This document shows, piece after piece, positions 16,939 to 26,720 of a stretch of DNA of 64,000 nucleotides (within the stretch, counting starts at the first letter, position 1; every line of letters starts with the position of its first letter). The notes below the pieces were generated by a model. The model did no database searches. It worked only from the letters and a program-made list of their open reading frames with translations, and was not told the origin of the DNA. The stretch is from Polynucleobacter sp. 73C-SIWE (GTDB lineage: Bacteria; Pseudomonadota; Gammaproteobacteria; Burkholderiales; Burkholderiaceae), in assembly GCF_018882465.1 (NCBI RefSeq), contig NZ_JACVOK010000001.1:992001-1056000 (forward strand), read 5' to 3'. Made by a program: the position numbers and the translations under genes.

Positions 16939-17922
16939 TTATTCTGGTTCAATACCTGCTTCCTTAATAGCCTTGGCCCATTTTGCAGTCTCTAATTTAA
17001 TTTTTTGAGAAAGCGCCTCTGGAGTGCCGGGTTGAGTTTCAAAGCCCATTGCAGAAAAGCGCTCAATCACATCTTTGGATTTGGCTGCCTCATTAATCAC
17101 CTTATTGAGTTTAAGAATCGCATCCTTGGGCATATCGGCAGGGCCAAATACGGCAAAGAAAGCAATTAATTCATAGCCTTTAATTCCAAGAGCCTCATTC
17201 ACGGTAGGCAGTTCTGGAATAGCGGGTGAGCGCTTCAGTGATGTCACCGCAAGACCTCGGATTTTACCTGCCTGTACTTGTGGCAAGCTCACTCCAAAGT
17301 CAGATGTGAACATATTGACTTGTCCACCGATAACATCTGTCATCGCATTGGGGCCGCTCTTGTAAGAGACCCCGGTCATTTTGATGTCTGCCGCACTAGC
17401 TAGCATTTCTGAGGAAACCCGCTGCGATGTACTAGCATAAGCAAAAGTCATTTTTCCAGGATTGGCTTTAGCAAGCGATACAAATCCATTAAGTGATTTA
17501 GCAGGCACATCATTGTTAATAGCAATGATGAGTGGTGCTGAGCCAAGGAATCCAATGGGAGTAAAAGCAGTATCTTGGTTATAAGGTAGATTTTTGACTA
17601 AACTTTTGAGTGCAGCATTCGTACTATTGGTTCCAAACAAAATTGTGTAACCATCTGCGGGTGCTTTAGCAACAAAATCAGCACCAATGAGTCCATTCGC
17701 TCCAGGGCGATTTTCAATGACCACTGGCTGGCCTAGGAGTTCCGACATTTTGGCTGCAAAGGCCCGACCAATTTGATCGGTTGTACTGCCCGGAGCAAAT
17801 GGAACGATGGCCTTAATGGGTTTGGATGGATAGTTATCGGCCAGCGCTAGGGTGCTTCCAAGGCCAATTGAAAGGGCGACACCCAGTTTGATTAAATTCC
17901 CCAAAATGCGATTATTTTTCAT
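16939..17922 (-). CDS. Bug-family tripartite tricarboxylate transporter substrate-binding protein
   Basis: The 327-residue product has a signal peptide (about 1-28, ending ALA) and the Bug (TctC-like) pattern: YPSKPIKAIVPFAPGSTTDQIGR, then IENRPGANGLIGADFVAKAPADGYT and the VSYKSGPNAMTDVIGGQVNMF segment. Such proteins bind carboxylates or aromatic acids in the periplasm. No TctA/TctB membrane genes are nearby, so the partner is elsewhere or absent. Divergent from the MFS gene with 84 nt between. Confidence 0.88.
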   Translation of the reverse strand: MKNNRILGNLIKLGVALSIGLGSTLALADNYPSKPIKAIVPFAPGSTTDQIGRAFAAKMSELLGQPVVIENRPGANGLIGADFVAKAPADGYTILFGTNSTNAALKSLVKNLPYNQDTAFTPIGFLGSAPLIIAINNDVPAKSLNGFVSLAKANPGKMTFAYASTSQRVSSEMLASAADIKMTGVSYKSGPNAMTDVIGGQVNMFTSDFGVSLPQVQAGKIRGLAVTSLKRSPAIPELPTVNEALGIKGYELIAFFAVFGPADMPKDAILKLNKVINEAAKSKDVIERFSAMGFETQPGTPEALSQKIKLETAKWAKAIKEAGIEPE

Positions 17923-18006
17923 GCTGTCTCCATCGGTTTTTTCTTAGTGTAGCGGGTCTTGGCTATTAGGGCGAGTAGAATGGGTTCACGTTTTTACTGA
18001 TACTTT

Positions 18007-19242
18007 ATGCGCTTTCGATCGGTTGGTTACACCCCCCTCATGCTCATGGCACAAACCTGTGCCTTATTGGGCTTTGCATGCTACGCAGTAGTTCTCACTA
18101 CCTTGCAGGAGGAGTGGCATTTAAGTAACCTGGAGTCTGGCTTAATTGCTAGCGCATTTTTCTTTGGGTATATGTTGGCGGTCCCTTTGGCGACTGCATT
18201 AACAGATCGAGTCGATGCACGTAAGGTCTATTTAATCGGTGGCCTCTCTGCAACCTGTGGTCTTTTAGGTATGGGCCTATTGGCATTCAATTTTTGGACA
18301 GCATTATTTTTCATGGCGATTAATGGCGCTGGGCTTGCTGGAACTTATATGCCTGGCCTCAAAATTTTGTCAGACCGAATTCAGTCTGGTGAGCTTACGC
18401 GTCACATTGCCTTCTATACCGCCTTCTTTGGGATTGGTACTGGATTTTCTTATTTATGTTCAGGCTGGATCTTAAGTGTGCTTGATTGGCATTATGTCTT
18501 TGGCATCATTGCACTTGGACCGTTCACAGCATTTTTGATTGTGTTGCTTTTGATTCCTCCGCTGCAACATGAGAAGTGGAAGGGATCAATCCAAATTCGC
18601 TTGCGTGACATCTTTCCGATCAACAAATGGAAATTAGTATTGCAAGATAAAAAAGCCTCAGGCTTTATTTTTGGGTATACCGCCCATTCCTTGGAGCTAT
18701 TTGCATCTAGAAGTTGGCTCGTAGCCTTCTTTGTGTTTTGTGCAGCAGTGACTGGAGAGTCATTTCTCTTGGCGGCTACAACTTTGGCAGGGGTCATTAA
18801 TTTCTTTGGGGTTCCTGCATCCATTCTCGGTAATGAGATTGCGCTTCGTATAGGGCGTCAAAAGTGGGTATGTATTGTGATGCTCACGAGTGCAGTTTTA
18901 GGAATCGCACTAGCTTGCTCTACGGGCCAATCTTGGTGGCTGATTGTTGCTTTTGCTATTGGACATGCCATTTTTATTATGGCTGATTCTGCAACCTTAA
19001 CTGCAGGCTTGGTTATTAGCGCCAAAGAAGATATTAAAGGTGCTGCAATGGGTTTACATTCTCTGATGGGCTTTGGTGGCGGTATGTTAGGCCCTGCGAT
19101 TTTTGGTTTTGTCTTGGATATTTCAGGTTCACGTTCATCACAAGCTGCATGGGTTTGGGCTTATGTCGCTGTGGTCATATGGGGCGTTCTATTTGTTTTA
19201 TATGAACGTCGTAATGGCTGGATTAGTAAAGCGGCTCAATGA
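18007..19242 (+). CDS. MFS transporter beside the copper-ATPase gene
   Basis: The 411-residue protein has about 12 hydrophobic segments and the MFS loop motif TALTDRVDARKVYL between helices 2 and 3. The substrate is not evident. Its ATGA stop/start overlap with ccoI couples it to cbb3 oxidase copper loading, so a role in metal or cofactor supply is an attractive inference. The methionine-rich motifs known from the CcoA copper importer are not obvious. It could equally be an unrelated organic-acid or drug exporter. Confidence 0.75.
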   Translation: MRFRSVGYTPLMLMAQTCALLGFACYAVVLTTLQEEWHLSNLESGLIASAFFFGYMLAVPLATALTDRVDARKVYLIGGLSATCGLLGMGLLAFNFWTALFFMAINGAGLAGTYMPGLKILSDRIQSGELTRHIAFYTAFFGIGTGFSYLCSGWILSVLDWHYVFGIIALGPFTAFLIVLLLIPPLQHEKWKGSIQIRLRDIFPINKWKLVLQDKKASGFIFGYTAHSLELFASRSWLVAFFVFCAAVTGESFLLAATTLAGVINFFGVPASILGNEIALRIGRQKWVCIVMLTSAVLGIALACSTGQSWWLIVAFAIGHAIFIMADSATLTAGLVISAKEDIKGAAMGLHSLMGFGGGMLGPAIFGFVLDISGSRSSQAAWVWAYVAVVIWGVLFVLYERRNGWISKAAQ

Positions 19243-21665
19243 GTAAGACGCTTACTTGTTATCACTGCTCCAGCCCAATTTCGCCTAGCGAATTAATAGA
19301 ATCAGACTTAGCTGGCGTACGCCATGCGTTTTGTTGCGCTGGTTGTATGGCGATCGCCCAAACCATTCATAGCGAAGGCTTGGAAGTTTTTTACGCTAGA
19401 CGATCACAGTCAGGCGATAAGCCAGCAGCCTACCTTGCTCTTAATGCAATCCCAGAAAAACTGAAGCCCTATGATGACCCGTCTTTACTGGGTCGTTTTA
19501 CGAGACCCTCTCGCGATATTGGCAATCTAGAGACAACACTCCGTTTGGAGAAAATTCGGTGTGCAGCATGTGTTTGGTTATGCGAGCAACATCTACGACG
19601 TCTCGATGGTGTGAAAGATGTGCAGATTAATTACGTCACACAAAAAGTCATTGTGCGATTCTCACCAAGTAAAACAAGTCTAGCAAGATTGCTTTTTGAG
19701 ATCGAGCGTGTTGGTTATGAAGCCTGGCCTTTTGAGCCGTCTTTAGTTTTAGACCGCGCAAAAAAAGAGCGACGGCAGTTACTTACGCGTTTAGGTGTAG
19801 CAATGCTAGGCATGATGCAAGTAATGATGTATGCGTGGCCCACGTATGTTGGTGCGGATATTACGCCAGAGTTTGATTTGTTACTAGGTTGGACCAGTTG
19901 GGCTCTTACAGCGCCAGTAATGGTGTATTCCGCGGGGCCTATCTTTCAGGCTGCATGGCGTAGTGTGCAGTCATTTAGGCAAACTCATATGCTGGGCATG
20001 GATGTACCCATTGCCATTGCTTTAGCTTTAGCGTTTACAGCCGGCACGATTAATTTAATCACGGGTTCGGGCCAGAGTTATTTTGATTCAATCACCATGT
20101 TTGTAGCATTTATTTTGGCTGCAAGATATGTTGAGTTGCTGGCAAGACAAGATGCGCAAGGTGGTGCAGAAGCGCTTGCAAAGCAATTGCCTGCAACTTG
20201 TGAGCGTGCAATCAATTTTCCATCATCCCAAGAGATTGAGGTAGTGCCAGTGGTTAATTGCAAGTCTGGTGAAGTGCTACGTGTATCACCTGGCGAAGTG
20301 GTTCCCGCAGATGGCGTCTTAATTGAAAATCCCAGTGCACTAGATGAATCTTTACTCACTGGGGAATCTAAGCCGGTAGAAAAAAAGATTGGTGACCCTG
20401 TTTATGCAGGAACGCATAACATTCTCAACCCTTTGTTTATGAGAATTGATGCCGTTGGACAATCTACCCGCATTGCGGGTATTGCATCATTATTGGATCA
20501 AGCATTACTTGCCAAGCCAGTCATGGTAAGTCTGGCTGAGAAGTGGGCGGCATACTTCGTTGCCTTCTTATTGCTGAGCGCATTTATCTCATCAGCAATT
20601 TGGCTATATTTTGATCCTAGCCAAGCTTGGACTGTATTGGTTTCTGTCTTGGTAGCCAGTTGCCCTTGCGCTCTATCGCTTGCTGTACCGACAGCTATGG
20701 CAGCAGCACAAGGCGCAGTGACGAAATTGGGATTACTGATTGTGCGCGCTCATGTTCTTGAGGGCTTGGTTAAAGCGACTGATCTTGTATTAGATAAGAC
20801 TGGCACTTTAACAATGGGACAGCCTGAGCTACAAGAAATCATTCATTTGCGATCCGGTTATCGTCGTGAAGATGCACTTGCTCTAGCAGCGGCATTAGAA
20901 GCTGGCCAAAGACATCCGCTAGCCCTTTCTGTATTACGTGCAGCCCACTTGGAGGGTTTGGTATTGCCAAATTTAAATGACCCGGTGATCAATCAATTGG
21001 GTAAGGGTTTAATTTCAGGCTCATATCGCTTGGGTAGCGCAGCTTGGCTTGGAATAGAGCAAGATGGAAGTGTTGGGCAGTATGGTCAAGTGCATTTAGT
21101 GGATGAGCAGGGGCTGATTGCGAGCTTTATTTTCTTGGATACACCAAGACCAGGGTTGTCGCAATTTCTGAAGACGGTTAAATCTCGAAACATTCATGTG
21201 CACTTAGTGTCTGGTGATGATCCAGCAACAGTTGCTTGGTGGGCACATCATGTAGGTATTGAAAATTATCAAGGTGCTTGTACCCCTGAGGATAAGTATG
21301 ACTTTATTGAGCGTCTGCAAAAAGATCATCATTTTGTGTGGGCAGTTGGTGATGGCGTAAACGACGCACCATTATTGGCGCGCGCTGATATCTCAATTGC
21401 GGTTGGCGCTGGCGCTCCTTTGGCTGCTGCTGGTGCAGATGCCATTCTGACCGCCGTATCCTTAGAGCCTTTGGCAAAAACTCTGCGTTTAGCCGATAAG
21501 ACTCAAGCAATCATTAAGCAAAATTTATTGTGGGCACTAATCTATAACTTGCTTGCCATTCCGGCTGCGATGATGGGCTTAGTCAATCCATGGGTGGCCG
21601 GCATCGGAATGTCTTTATCTTCACTTGCGGTCACTTTAAACGCCTGGCGTTTACGAAAAGCTTAG
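19239..21665 (+). CDS. ccoI: Copper-type P-type ATPase for cbb3 oxidase assembly
   Basis: The 808-residue protein has an N-terminal cysteine-rich metal-binding domain (CYHCSSPI and CCAGCMA), a heavy-metal-associated domain with CAACVW, about eight membrane helices, the ion-pathway motif SCPCALS (about 475), the phosphorylated aspartate in DKTGTLT (about 520), the HP motif in RHPLAL and the hinge GDGVNDAP. The doubled N-terminal metal domain is characteristic of FixI/CcoI pumps that export copper for cbb3 oxidase assembly, as opposed to CopA. The gene overlaps the MFS gene by 4 nt and ccoS follows after 9 nt. Confidence 0.92.
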   Translation: MSKTLTCYHCSSPISPSELIESDLAGVRHAFCCAGCMAIAQTIHSEGLEVFYARRSQSGDKPAAYLALNAIPEKLKPYDDPSLLGRFTRPSRDIGNLETTLRLEKIRCAACVWLCEQHLRRLDGVKDVQINYVTQKVIVRFSPSKTSLARLLFEIERVGYEAWPFEPSLVLDRAKKERRQLLTRLGVAMLGMMQVMMYAWPTYVGADITPEFDLLLGWTSWALTAPVMVYSAGPIFQAAWRSVQSFRQTHMLGMDVPIAIALALAFTAGTINLITGSGQSYFDSITMFVAFILAARYVELLARQDAQGGAEALAKQLPATCERAINFPSSQEIEVVPVVNCKSGEVLRVSPGEVVPADGVLIENPSALDESLLTGESKPVEKKIGDPVYAGTHNILNPLFMRIDAVGQSTRIAGIASLLDQALLAKPVMVSLAEKWAAYFVAFLLLSAFISSAIWLYFDPSQAWTVLVSVLVASCPCALSLAVPTAMAAAQGAVTKLGLLIVRAHVLEGLVKATDLVLDKTGTLTMGQPELQEIIHLRSGYRREDALALAAALEAGQRHPLALSVLRAAHLEGLVLPNLNDPVINQLGKGLISGSYRLGSAAWLGIEQDGSVGQYGQVHLVDEQGLIASFIFLDTPRPGLSQFLKTVKSRNIHVHLVSGDDPATVAWWAHHVGIENYQGACTPEDKYDFIERLQKDHHFVWAVGDGVNDAPLLARADISIAVGAGAPLAAAGADAILTAVSLEPLAKTLRLADKTQAIIKQNLLWALIYNLLAIPAAMMGLVNPWVAGIGMSLSSLAVTLNAWRLRKA

Positions 21666-21674
21666 ACTATAGGG

Positions 21675-21854
21675 ATGGAAAGCTTATTTCTTTTAATACC
21701 CTTGTCCTTGATTTTAGTGGGTCTCTTAGCGTGGATTTTGCACTGGTCAATTAAGAGTGGCCAGTTTGATGATTTAGATGGTCCAGGCCAGTCTATTCTG
21801 ATGGATGATGATGCTCCGCCGACCAAGAAAGTCAGTGAAAACTCTCAAAAATAG
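21675..21854 (+). CDS. ccoS: cbb3-type oxidase assembly protein CcoS
   Basis: This short gene encodes 59 residues: MESLFLLIPLSLILVGLLAW followed by WSIKSGQFDDLDGPG, the exact layout of CcoS (one helix, then a GQFDDLDGPG-type segment). CcoS is needed for cofactor insertion into cbb3 oxidase. ATG at 21675 follows AGGG by one nucleotide and lies 9 nt after the ccoI stop. Confidence 0.93.
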   Translation: MESLFLLIPLSLILVGLLAWILHWSIKSGQFDDLDGPGQSILMDDDAPPTKKVSENSQK

Positions 21855-21926
21855 CTATATAGATATTCAATCTTTCTGAATTCTCCAAGCTGCTGATAGG
21901 GCAGCCAGTATTTTGACCCATCCTTT

Positions 21927-21940
21927 TTGATATAGATCAA
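21927..21940 (+). promoter_or_regulatory. FNR box upstream of ccoN
   Basis: TTGAT-ATAG-ATCAA is a perfect match to the FNR consensus TTGAT-N4-ATCAA. Its centre (21933.5) is 41.5 nt from the start site predicted by the -10 element, the exact spacing of class II FNR-activated promoters. An FNR gene with the matching recognition helix lies at 27.2-27.9 kb. Confidence 0.9.
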
Positions 21941-21962
21941 ACCCCCTTGTAAACCTTACTTT

Positions 21963-21968
21963 GATAAT
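21963..21968 (+). promoter_or_regulatory. -10 element of the ccoN promoter
   Basis: GATAAT matches TATAAT at five of six positions and implies transcription starting near 21975. No good -35 box is needed at a class II activated promoter, and none is seen. The untranslated leader to the ccoN ATG would be about 47 nt. Confidence 0.7.
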
Positions 21969-22021
21969 CAATCCAGTCTATTTGGATTATGTCGCTGTTT
22001 GGTCACAAAAAAGGAGAAACC

Positions 22022-23464
22022 ATGGGACTTACCGTGGGGAGCAATCAAGATACCTTCAATTACAAGGTTGTCAGCCAATTTGCCATCGTTACTGTGCTTT
22101 GGGGAATTGTTGGCATGCTCGTGGGGGTCATCCTCGCAGCTCAGCTGATCTGGCCTGAAATTACTTTTAATATTCCATGGCTTAGCTATGGCCGCCTACG
22201 TCCTTTACATACCAATGCAGTCATTTTTGCCTTTGGCGGTTCTGCCTTATTTGCAACGTCCTACTATATTGTTCAGCGTACTTGTCAGGTGCGACTATTC
22301 TGTGACAAGTTGGCAGCATTCACCTTTTGGGGTTGGCAGGCTGTCATTGTTGCTGCGGCCATCACTTTGCCATTAGGTATCACTACCTCTAAGGAATATG
22401 CAGAACTAGAGTGGCCAATTGACTTATTAATTACCGTAGTTTGGGTTGCCTACGCAATTGTGTTCTTTGGTACTGTGATTAAGCGTAAGACGAAGCATAT
22501 TTACGTTTCAAACTGGTTCTTTGGCGCATATATTTTGACGATTGCTGTATTGCATATCGTCAACAATATTGAGATGCCAGCAAGCCTGTTTAAGTCTTAT
22601 TCTGCATATGCTGGCGCGCAAGATGCCATGATTCAATGGTGGTATGGACATAATGCAGTGGGCTTTTTCTTGACCACGAGCTTCTTGGGCATGATGTATT
22701 ACTTCATTCCAAAGCAAGCCGAGCGTCCAATCTACTCATATCGCCTATCTATTGTTCACTTCTGGGCTTTGAACTTTACCTATATGTGGGCAGGACCTCA
22801 TCACCTGCAACACACCTCATTGCCAGACTGGACTCAGTCTTTAGGTATGGTGTTCTCACTGATTTTATTGGCTCCCTCATGGGGCGGCATGATCAATGGC
22901 ATCATGACTTTATCTGGTGCTTGGTATAAATTACGTCGCGACCCCATCTTGAAATTCTTGGTGGTGGCATTGTCCTTCTATGGCATGTCTACCTTTGAAG
23001 GTTCGATGATGTCGATTAAGACTGTGAATAGCTTGTCTCATTACACAGACTGGACTATTGGCCACGTTCACTCTGGCGCTTTAGGTTGGGTTGCCATGAT
23101 CACTATCGGTTCTCTCTATTACCTTATTCCGCGTCTAGTAGGCCAGCGCGATATGTACAGCACCAAGTTAATCGAAGTGCACTTCTGGATTGCAACCATT
23201 GGTGTAGTGATTTATATCGCTGCAATGTGGATTGCTGGTGTGATGCAGGGTTTGATGTGGAGAGCATTCGAGCCAGATGGAACTTTGACTTATAGCTTTG
23301 TTGAATCCGTTAAAGCAACCTATCCCTTCTATGTGATTCGTTTATTGGGCGGCTTGTGCTACTTAAGCGGTATGTTGCTCATGGCTTACAACGTATATAA
23401 GACAGTGATTGGTAAGAAATTCATTGATGCTGCGATTCCACAAGCGTCTATAGCTGCTCATTAA
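22022..23464 (+). CDS. ccoN: cbb3-type cytochrome c oxidase subunit I
   Basis: The 480-residue catalytic subunit has about 12 transmembrane helices and the histidines that bind heme b and the heme b3-CuB centre: H in [36 protein letters not shown] and [12 protein letters not shown]. The cross-linked tyrosine region of cbb3 oxidases lies near [11 protein letters not shown]. An ATG at 21989 would add 11 residues, but AAGGAG at 22011-22016 with 5-nt spacing points to 22022. First gene of ccoNOQP, under the FNR promoter. Confidence 0.95.
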   Translation: MGLTVGSNQDTFNYKVVSQFAIVTVLWGIVGMLVGVILAAQLIWPEITFNIPWLSYGRLRPLHTNAVIFAFGGSALFATSYYIVQRTCQVRLFCDKLAAFTFWGWQAVIVAAAITLPLGITTSKEYAELEWPIDLLITVVWVAYAIVFFGTVIKRKTKHIYVSNWFFGAYILTIAVLHIVNNIEMPASLFKSYSAYAGAQDAMIQWWYGHNAVGFFLTTSFLGMMYYFIPKQAERPIYSYRLSIVHFWALNFTYMWAGPHHLQHTSLPDWTQSLGMVFSLILLAPSWGGMINGIMTLSGAWYKLRRDPILKFLVVALSFYGMSTFEGSMMSIKTVNSLSHYTDWTIGHVHSGALGWVAMITIGSLYYLIPRLVGQRDMYSTKLIEVHFWIATIGVVIYIAAMWIAGVMQGLMWRAFEPDGTLTYSFVESVKATYPFYVIRLLGGLCYLSGMLLMAYNVYKTVIGKKFIDAAIPQASIAAH

Positions 23465-23474
23465 GGATAAGAAC

Positions 23475-24122
23475 ATGTCAGAACAACGTCGATTTTTCTC
23501 CCACGATACGCTTGAGCGTAATGTTGGTTGGTTGATCATCGCTACCATCGCAGCAATCTCAGTTGCTGGCTTGGTGCAGATCGTTCCTTTATTCTTCCAG
23601 CATTCCACTACTGAGCCAAGCCCCGGAATTGAGCCTTATTCAGCTTTGCGTTTAGCAGGTCGCGATATCTATCAGCGTGAAGGTTGCTTAGGCTGTCACT
23701 CACAACAGATTCGGACGCTACGTTCGGAGGTAGAGCGTTATGGCCCTTACTCATTAGCTGGTGAATCTGTATTTGATCACCCATTTTTATGGGGCAGTAA
23801 GCGTACTGGACCGGATTTAGCTCGTGTGGGCGGTCGCTATTCAGACGACTGGCATCGCATCCACTTGCGTAACCCACGCGATGTGGTGCCTGAGTCTAAT
23901 ATGTCCGCATATCCGTACTTGCAAAAGCCAGCAGCTGCCGACACGATTGCTTCACATATGACTGCAATGCGTCGCTTAGGTGTTCCGTATACCGATGAGC
24001 AGATTGCAAATGCACCTAAAGAGTTAGAAGGTAAAACTGAAGAAGATGCTTTGATTGCATATCTTCAGGGCCTTGGCGTCAATCGTAGATACATCATTGT
24101 TGACGAGGTAGTTGCTAAGTAA
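23475..24122 (+). CDS. ccoO: cbb3-type cytochrome c oxidase subunit II
   Basis: The 215-residue membrane-anchored monoheme cytochrome c has one helix (about 18-40), the CXXCH at C71-L-G-C74-H75 ([13 protein letters not shown]) and an axial methionine likely in [13 protein letters not shown]. It passes electrons from CcoP to CcoN. Heme attachment needs the Ccm system encoded at 8-14.8 kb. Gaps of 10 nt to ccoN and 20 nt to ccoQ. Confidence 0.95.
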   Translation: MSEQRRFFSHDTLERNVGWLIIATIAAISVAGLVQIVPLFFQHSTTEPSPGIEPYSALRLAGRDIYQREGCLGCHSQQIRTLRSEVERYGPYSLAGESVFDHPFLWGSKRTGPDLARVGGRYSDDWHRIHLRNPRDVVPESNMSAYPYLQKPAAADTIASHMTAMRRLGVPYTDEQIANAPKELEGKTEEDALIAYLQGLGVNRRYIIVDEVVAK

Positions 24123-24142
24123 TTCTTAGTAATGGAGAAAAT

Positions 24143-24310
24143 ATGCAAAATATCGCCCCTTATCTCTCAGCAATCTCTACCGTGCTTGGCTTGGTAGTTT
24201 TTTTAGGAATCATTTGGTGGGCTTGGTCTGCAAAAAGACAAGCTGCCAATCAAGAATCCGCCGAACTTCCGTTCGATCTTCCCGATGAATTCAGTAAGGA
24301 TAAATCATGA
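24143..24310 (+). CDS. ccoQ: cbb3-type oxidase small subunit CcoQ
   Basis: The 55-residue single-pass protein (helix at about 9-29, then a KRQAANQESAELPFDLPDE tail) sits between ccoO and ccoP in the usual place of CcoQ/FixQ, which stabilises the complex. GGAG at 24134-24137 precedes the ATG. The stop overlaps the ccoP ATG by 4 nt. Confidence 0.88.
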   Translation: MQNIAPYLSAISTVLGLVVFLGIIWWAWSAKRQAANQESAELPFDLPDEFSKDKS

Positions 24311-25233
24311 GTGACTTTCTTGGTGCCGGTTGGAGTGCCTATATCGCCTTAGTAACACTGGTCGGTATTATTTGGTGCGTCTGGCTATTATTTTCTCAAC
24401 GTAAAGCCAAGGTTATTCACACAGCTGACGGTGCAGTAGCTGATACTGGTCACGTTTGGGATGATGATTTGCGTGAGTTAAATAATCCATTACCACGTTG
24501 GTGGATGTGGATGTTCCTGCTCTCATGCATCTTTGCATTGGTTTATCTTGTGCTGTATCCAGGTTTAGGTTCTTATCCTGGTATTTTGGGTTACAGCACA
24601 GATGGCGCTCTGATGCAGTCAATGACAACAGCAAACGACGAACTGAAGCCTGTATATGCAAAGTATATGAAGATGGATATCGAGCAAGTTGCTGCTGATC
24701 CTAAAGCGCGTGAGATGGGTCAGCGCTTGTTTCTAAATTCCTGCGCACAATGCCACGGCTCAGACGCCGGTGGCTCAAAGGGCTTTCCTAATTTGACAGA
24801 CCGTGATTGGTTATACGGCGGTTCACCAGAAAATATCAAGACTACGATTATTAATGGACGTGGCGGTGTAATGCCTCCATTCCCACAATTGGATAGTAAG
24901 CAGATTGTGGAGGTAGCGAACTACGTTCGTAGCCTTTCTGGACTGCCAGCTAATGATCTTAAAGTGGCAAGTGGAGCAGATCTATTTAAGTCAAATTGTG
25001 CAGCTTGTCATGGTGCCGATGGTAAGGGCAATATTGCCTTGGGTGCCCCGAACTTAACTGATAAGACCTGGTTATATGGTGGCTCGGAAGCGGTGATTGT
25101 TGAGACCATTACCAAAGGTCGCATGGCAATGATGCCTGCTCAGGACAAAGTATTGAGCCCTGAGAAGATTCACTTGCTGACTGCCTACGTTTGGGGCCTC
25201 TCTAATAATAAGCAATCACCAGACGCAAAGTAA
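24307..25233 (+). CDS. ccoP: cbb3-type cytochrome c oxidase diheme subunit III
   Basis: The 308-residue protein has two N-terminal hydrophobic segments (about 8-29 and 66-85) with the HVWDDDLRELNNPLPRWW segment typical of CcoP between them, then two cytochrome c domains with CAQCH (146-150) and CAACH (231-235). It accepts electrons from soluble cytochrome c. Overlaps ccoQ by 4 nt; ccoG starts 3 nt after its stop. Confidence 0.95.
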   Translation: MSDFLGAGWSAYIALVTLVGIIWCVWLLFSQRKAKVIHTADGAVADTGHVWDDDLRELNNPLPRWWMWMFLLSCIFALVYLVLYPGLGSYPGILGYSTDGALMQSMTTANDELKPVYAKYMKMDIEQVAADPKAREMGQRLFLNSCAQCHGSDAGGSKGFPNLTDRDWLYGGSPENIKTTIINGRGGVMPPFPQLDSKQIVEVANYVRSLSGLPANDLKVASGADLFKSNCAACHGADGKGNIALGAPNLTDKTWLYGGSEAVIVETITKGRMAMMPAQDKVLSPEKIHLLTAYVWGLSNNKQSPDAK

Positions 25234-25236
25234 GCG

Positions 25237-26694
25237 GTGCCAAGTAATACGCCGGGTGGAAAGCCTATTCCGATTGAAGTGATAGAGGAATCTCTTTATG
25301 AGGTCCGGCGTAAGATTTACCCACGCTCGGTAAGCGGACTCTTTGCACGTTGGCGCCTCATTCTGGTAATTGCCACGCAATTACTGTTTTACGGTTTGCC
25401 ATGGCTTAGTTGGAATGATCGCCAAGCAGTTCTCTTTGATTTAATTCAACGTAAGTTTTATATCTTTGGCCTAGTACTCTGGCCACAAGACGTGATCTAC
25501 CTCACGCTCTTATTAATTCTGTCTGCACTAGCTTTATTTCTCTTTACTGCAGTGGCTGGCCGTTTATTCTGCGGCTACGCTTGTCCACAAACGGTCTACA
25601 CCGAAATCTTTATGTGGATTGAACGCAAGGTTGAAGGGGATCGTTTTGCACGCATTCGTTTGGACGGTGAGGAATGGCCTTGGGGTTTTACAAAATGGCG
25701 TTTGAAGATCACTAAACATCTTCTTTGGTTGCTCATCGCATTCTGGACAGGCTTTACCTTCATTGGTTATTTCACTCCCATTGAAACCTTAGGTTCCGCA
25801 TTAATCCATTTGTCTTTGGGCCCTTGGCAAACCTTCTGGCTCTGCTTTTATAGCTTTGCTACCTGGGGTAATGCAGGCTTTATGCGTGAGCAGGTCTGCA
25901 AGTACATGTGCCCGTATGCGCGCTTCCAAAGTGTGATGGTCGATAAAGATACTTTCTTGGTTACATACGACAAAGTACGTGGCGAGCCAAGAGGTAGTCG
26001 CAGTAAATCTGCTGATCATGGCTCTATGGGCTTGGGCGATTGCGTGGACTGTAGTATCTGTGTACAAGTATGTCCAACTGGCATTGATATTCGTGATGGC
26101 ATGCAATACATGTGTATTGGTTGCGGTGCATGTATTGACGCTTGTGATCAAGTAATGGAAAAAGTGGATTATCCAAAGGGACTGATCCGTTATACAACTG
26201 AACGTGCGATTGAAGATCAAGCATCTAATCAGAGTGCAATCAAACATATCTTGCGCCCAAGAGTTTTGATTTATACCGCCTTTATTACTGTGCTTGCTTC
26301 TGCCTTCTTGATCTCATTGGTAACGCGTAATCCGTTGCGGGTCGATATCATGCGGGATCGTGGTGCCTTAGCTCGTGAAGTTGAAGGTGTGCGGATTGAG
26401 AATATTTACCGCATTCAGATCATGAATGCCTCCGAGCATCCGATGAAAGTGCAGATTAAGGCAGCGGGCTTAGATGATTTGCGGATTCTAAACTCTCAGG
26501 GTAAAGAAATCTCCGAGATTAATGTGGGCCCAGCGAGCAATCAATTGCTCCCAGTAAAGGTTAGCAGCACAATTGGTCAAAATCTTTCAGGGAATTATCC
26601 GATTCATTTTGATGTAGTGGCGCAAGAACTTGTAGGTGATAAGGCAATCATGAGAACTCGCGAAGAGAAGTCTACTTTTATAATTCCCCGTTAA
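25237..26694 (+). CDS. ccoG: Cytochrome oxidase accessory iron-sulfur protein CcoG (RdxA/FixG)
   Basis: The 485-residue protein has about five membrane helices, a CGYACPQT cysteine motif, a CKYMCPYARFQ motif and two 4Fe-4S ferredoxin-like clusters (CVDCSICVQVCPTGIDI and CIGCGACIDACDQ), ending in an immunoglobulin-like FixG domain. CcoG is reported to act as a cupric reductase in cbb3 biogenesis. Translation begins with GTG at 25237, only 3 nt after ccoP. Confidence 0.93.
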   Translation: MPSNTPGGKPIPIEVIEESLYEVRRKIYPRSVSGLFARWRLILVIATQLLFYGLPWLSWNDRQAVLFDLIQRKFYIFGLVLWPQDVIYLTLLLILSALALFLFTAVAGRLFCGYACPQTVYTEIFMWIERKVEGDRFARIRLDGEEWPWGFTKWRLKITKHLLWLLIAFWTGFTFIGYFTPIETLGSALIHLSLGPWQTFWLCFYSFATWGNAGFMREQVCKYMCPYARFQSVMVDKDTFLVTYDKVRGEPRGSRSKSADHGSMGLGDCVDCSICVQVCPTGIDIRDGMQYMCIGCGACIDACDQVMEKVDYPKGLIRYTTERAIEDQASNQSAIKHILRPRVLIYTAFITVLASAFLISLVTRNPLRVDIMRDRGALAREVEGVRIENIYRIQIMNASEHPMKVQIKAAGLDDLRILNSQGKEISEINVGPASNQLLPVKVSSTIGQNLSGNYPIHFDVVAQELVGDKAIMRTREEKSTFIIPR

Positions 26695-26720
26695 ACATAG
26701 AGGCAATGAAGAGGATGCAT

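Noticed and set aside
18007..19242. Calling the MFS gene ccoA (copper importer)
   Set aside because: Position suits it, but the methionine and histidine motifs known for CcoA are not evident, so only MFS is supported.
25801..26247. 148-codon minus-strand frame inside ccoG
   Set aside because: It is antisense to the ferredoxin motifs of CcoG and rich in T, H and C from reversed codons; no ribosome-binding site or domain.
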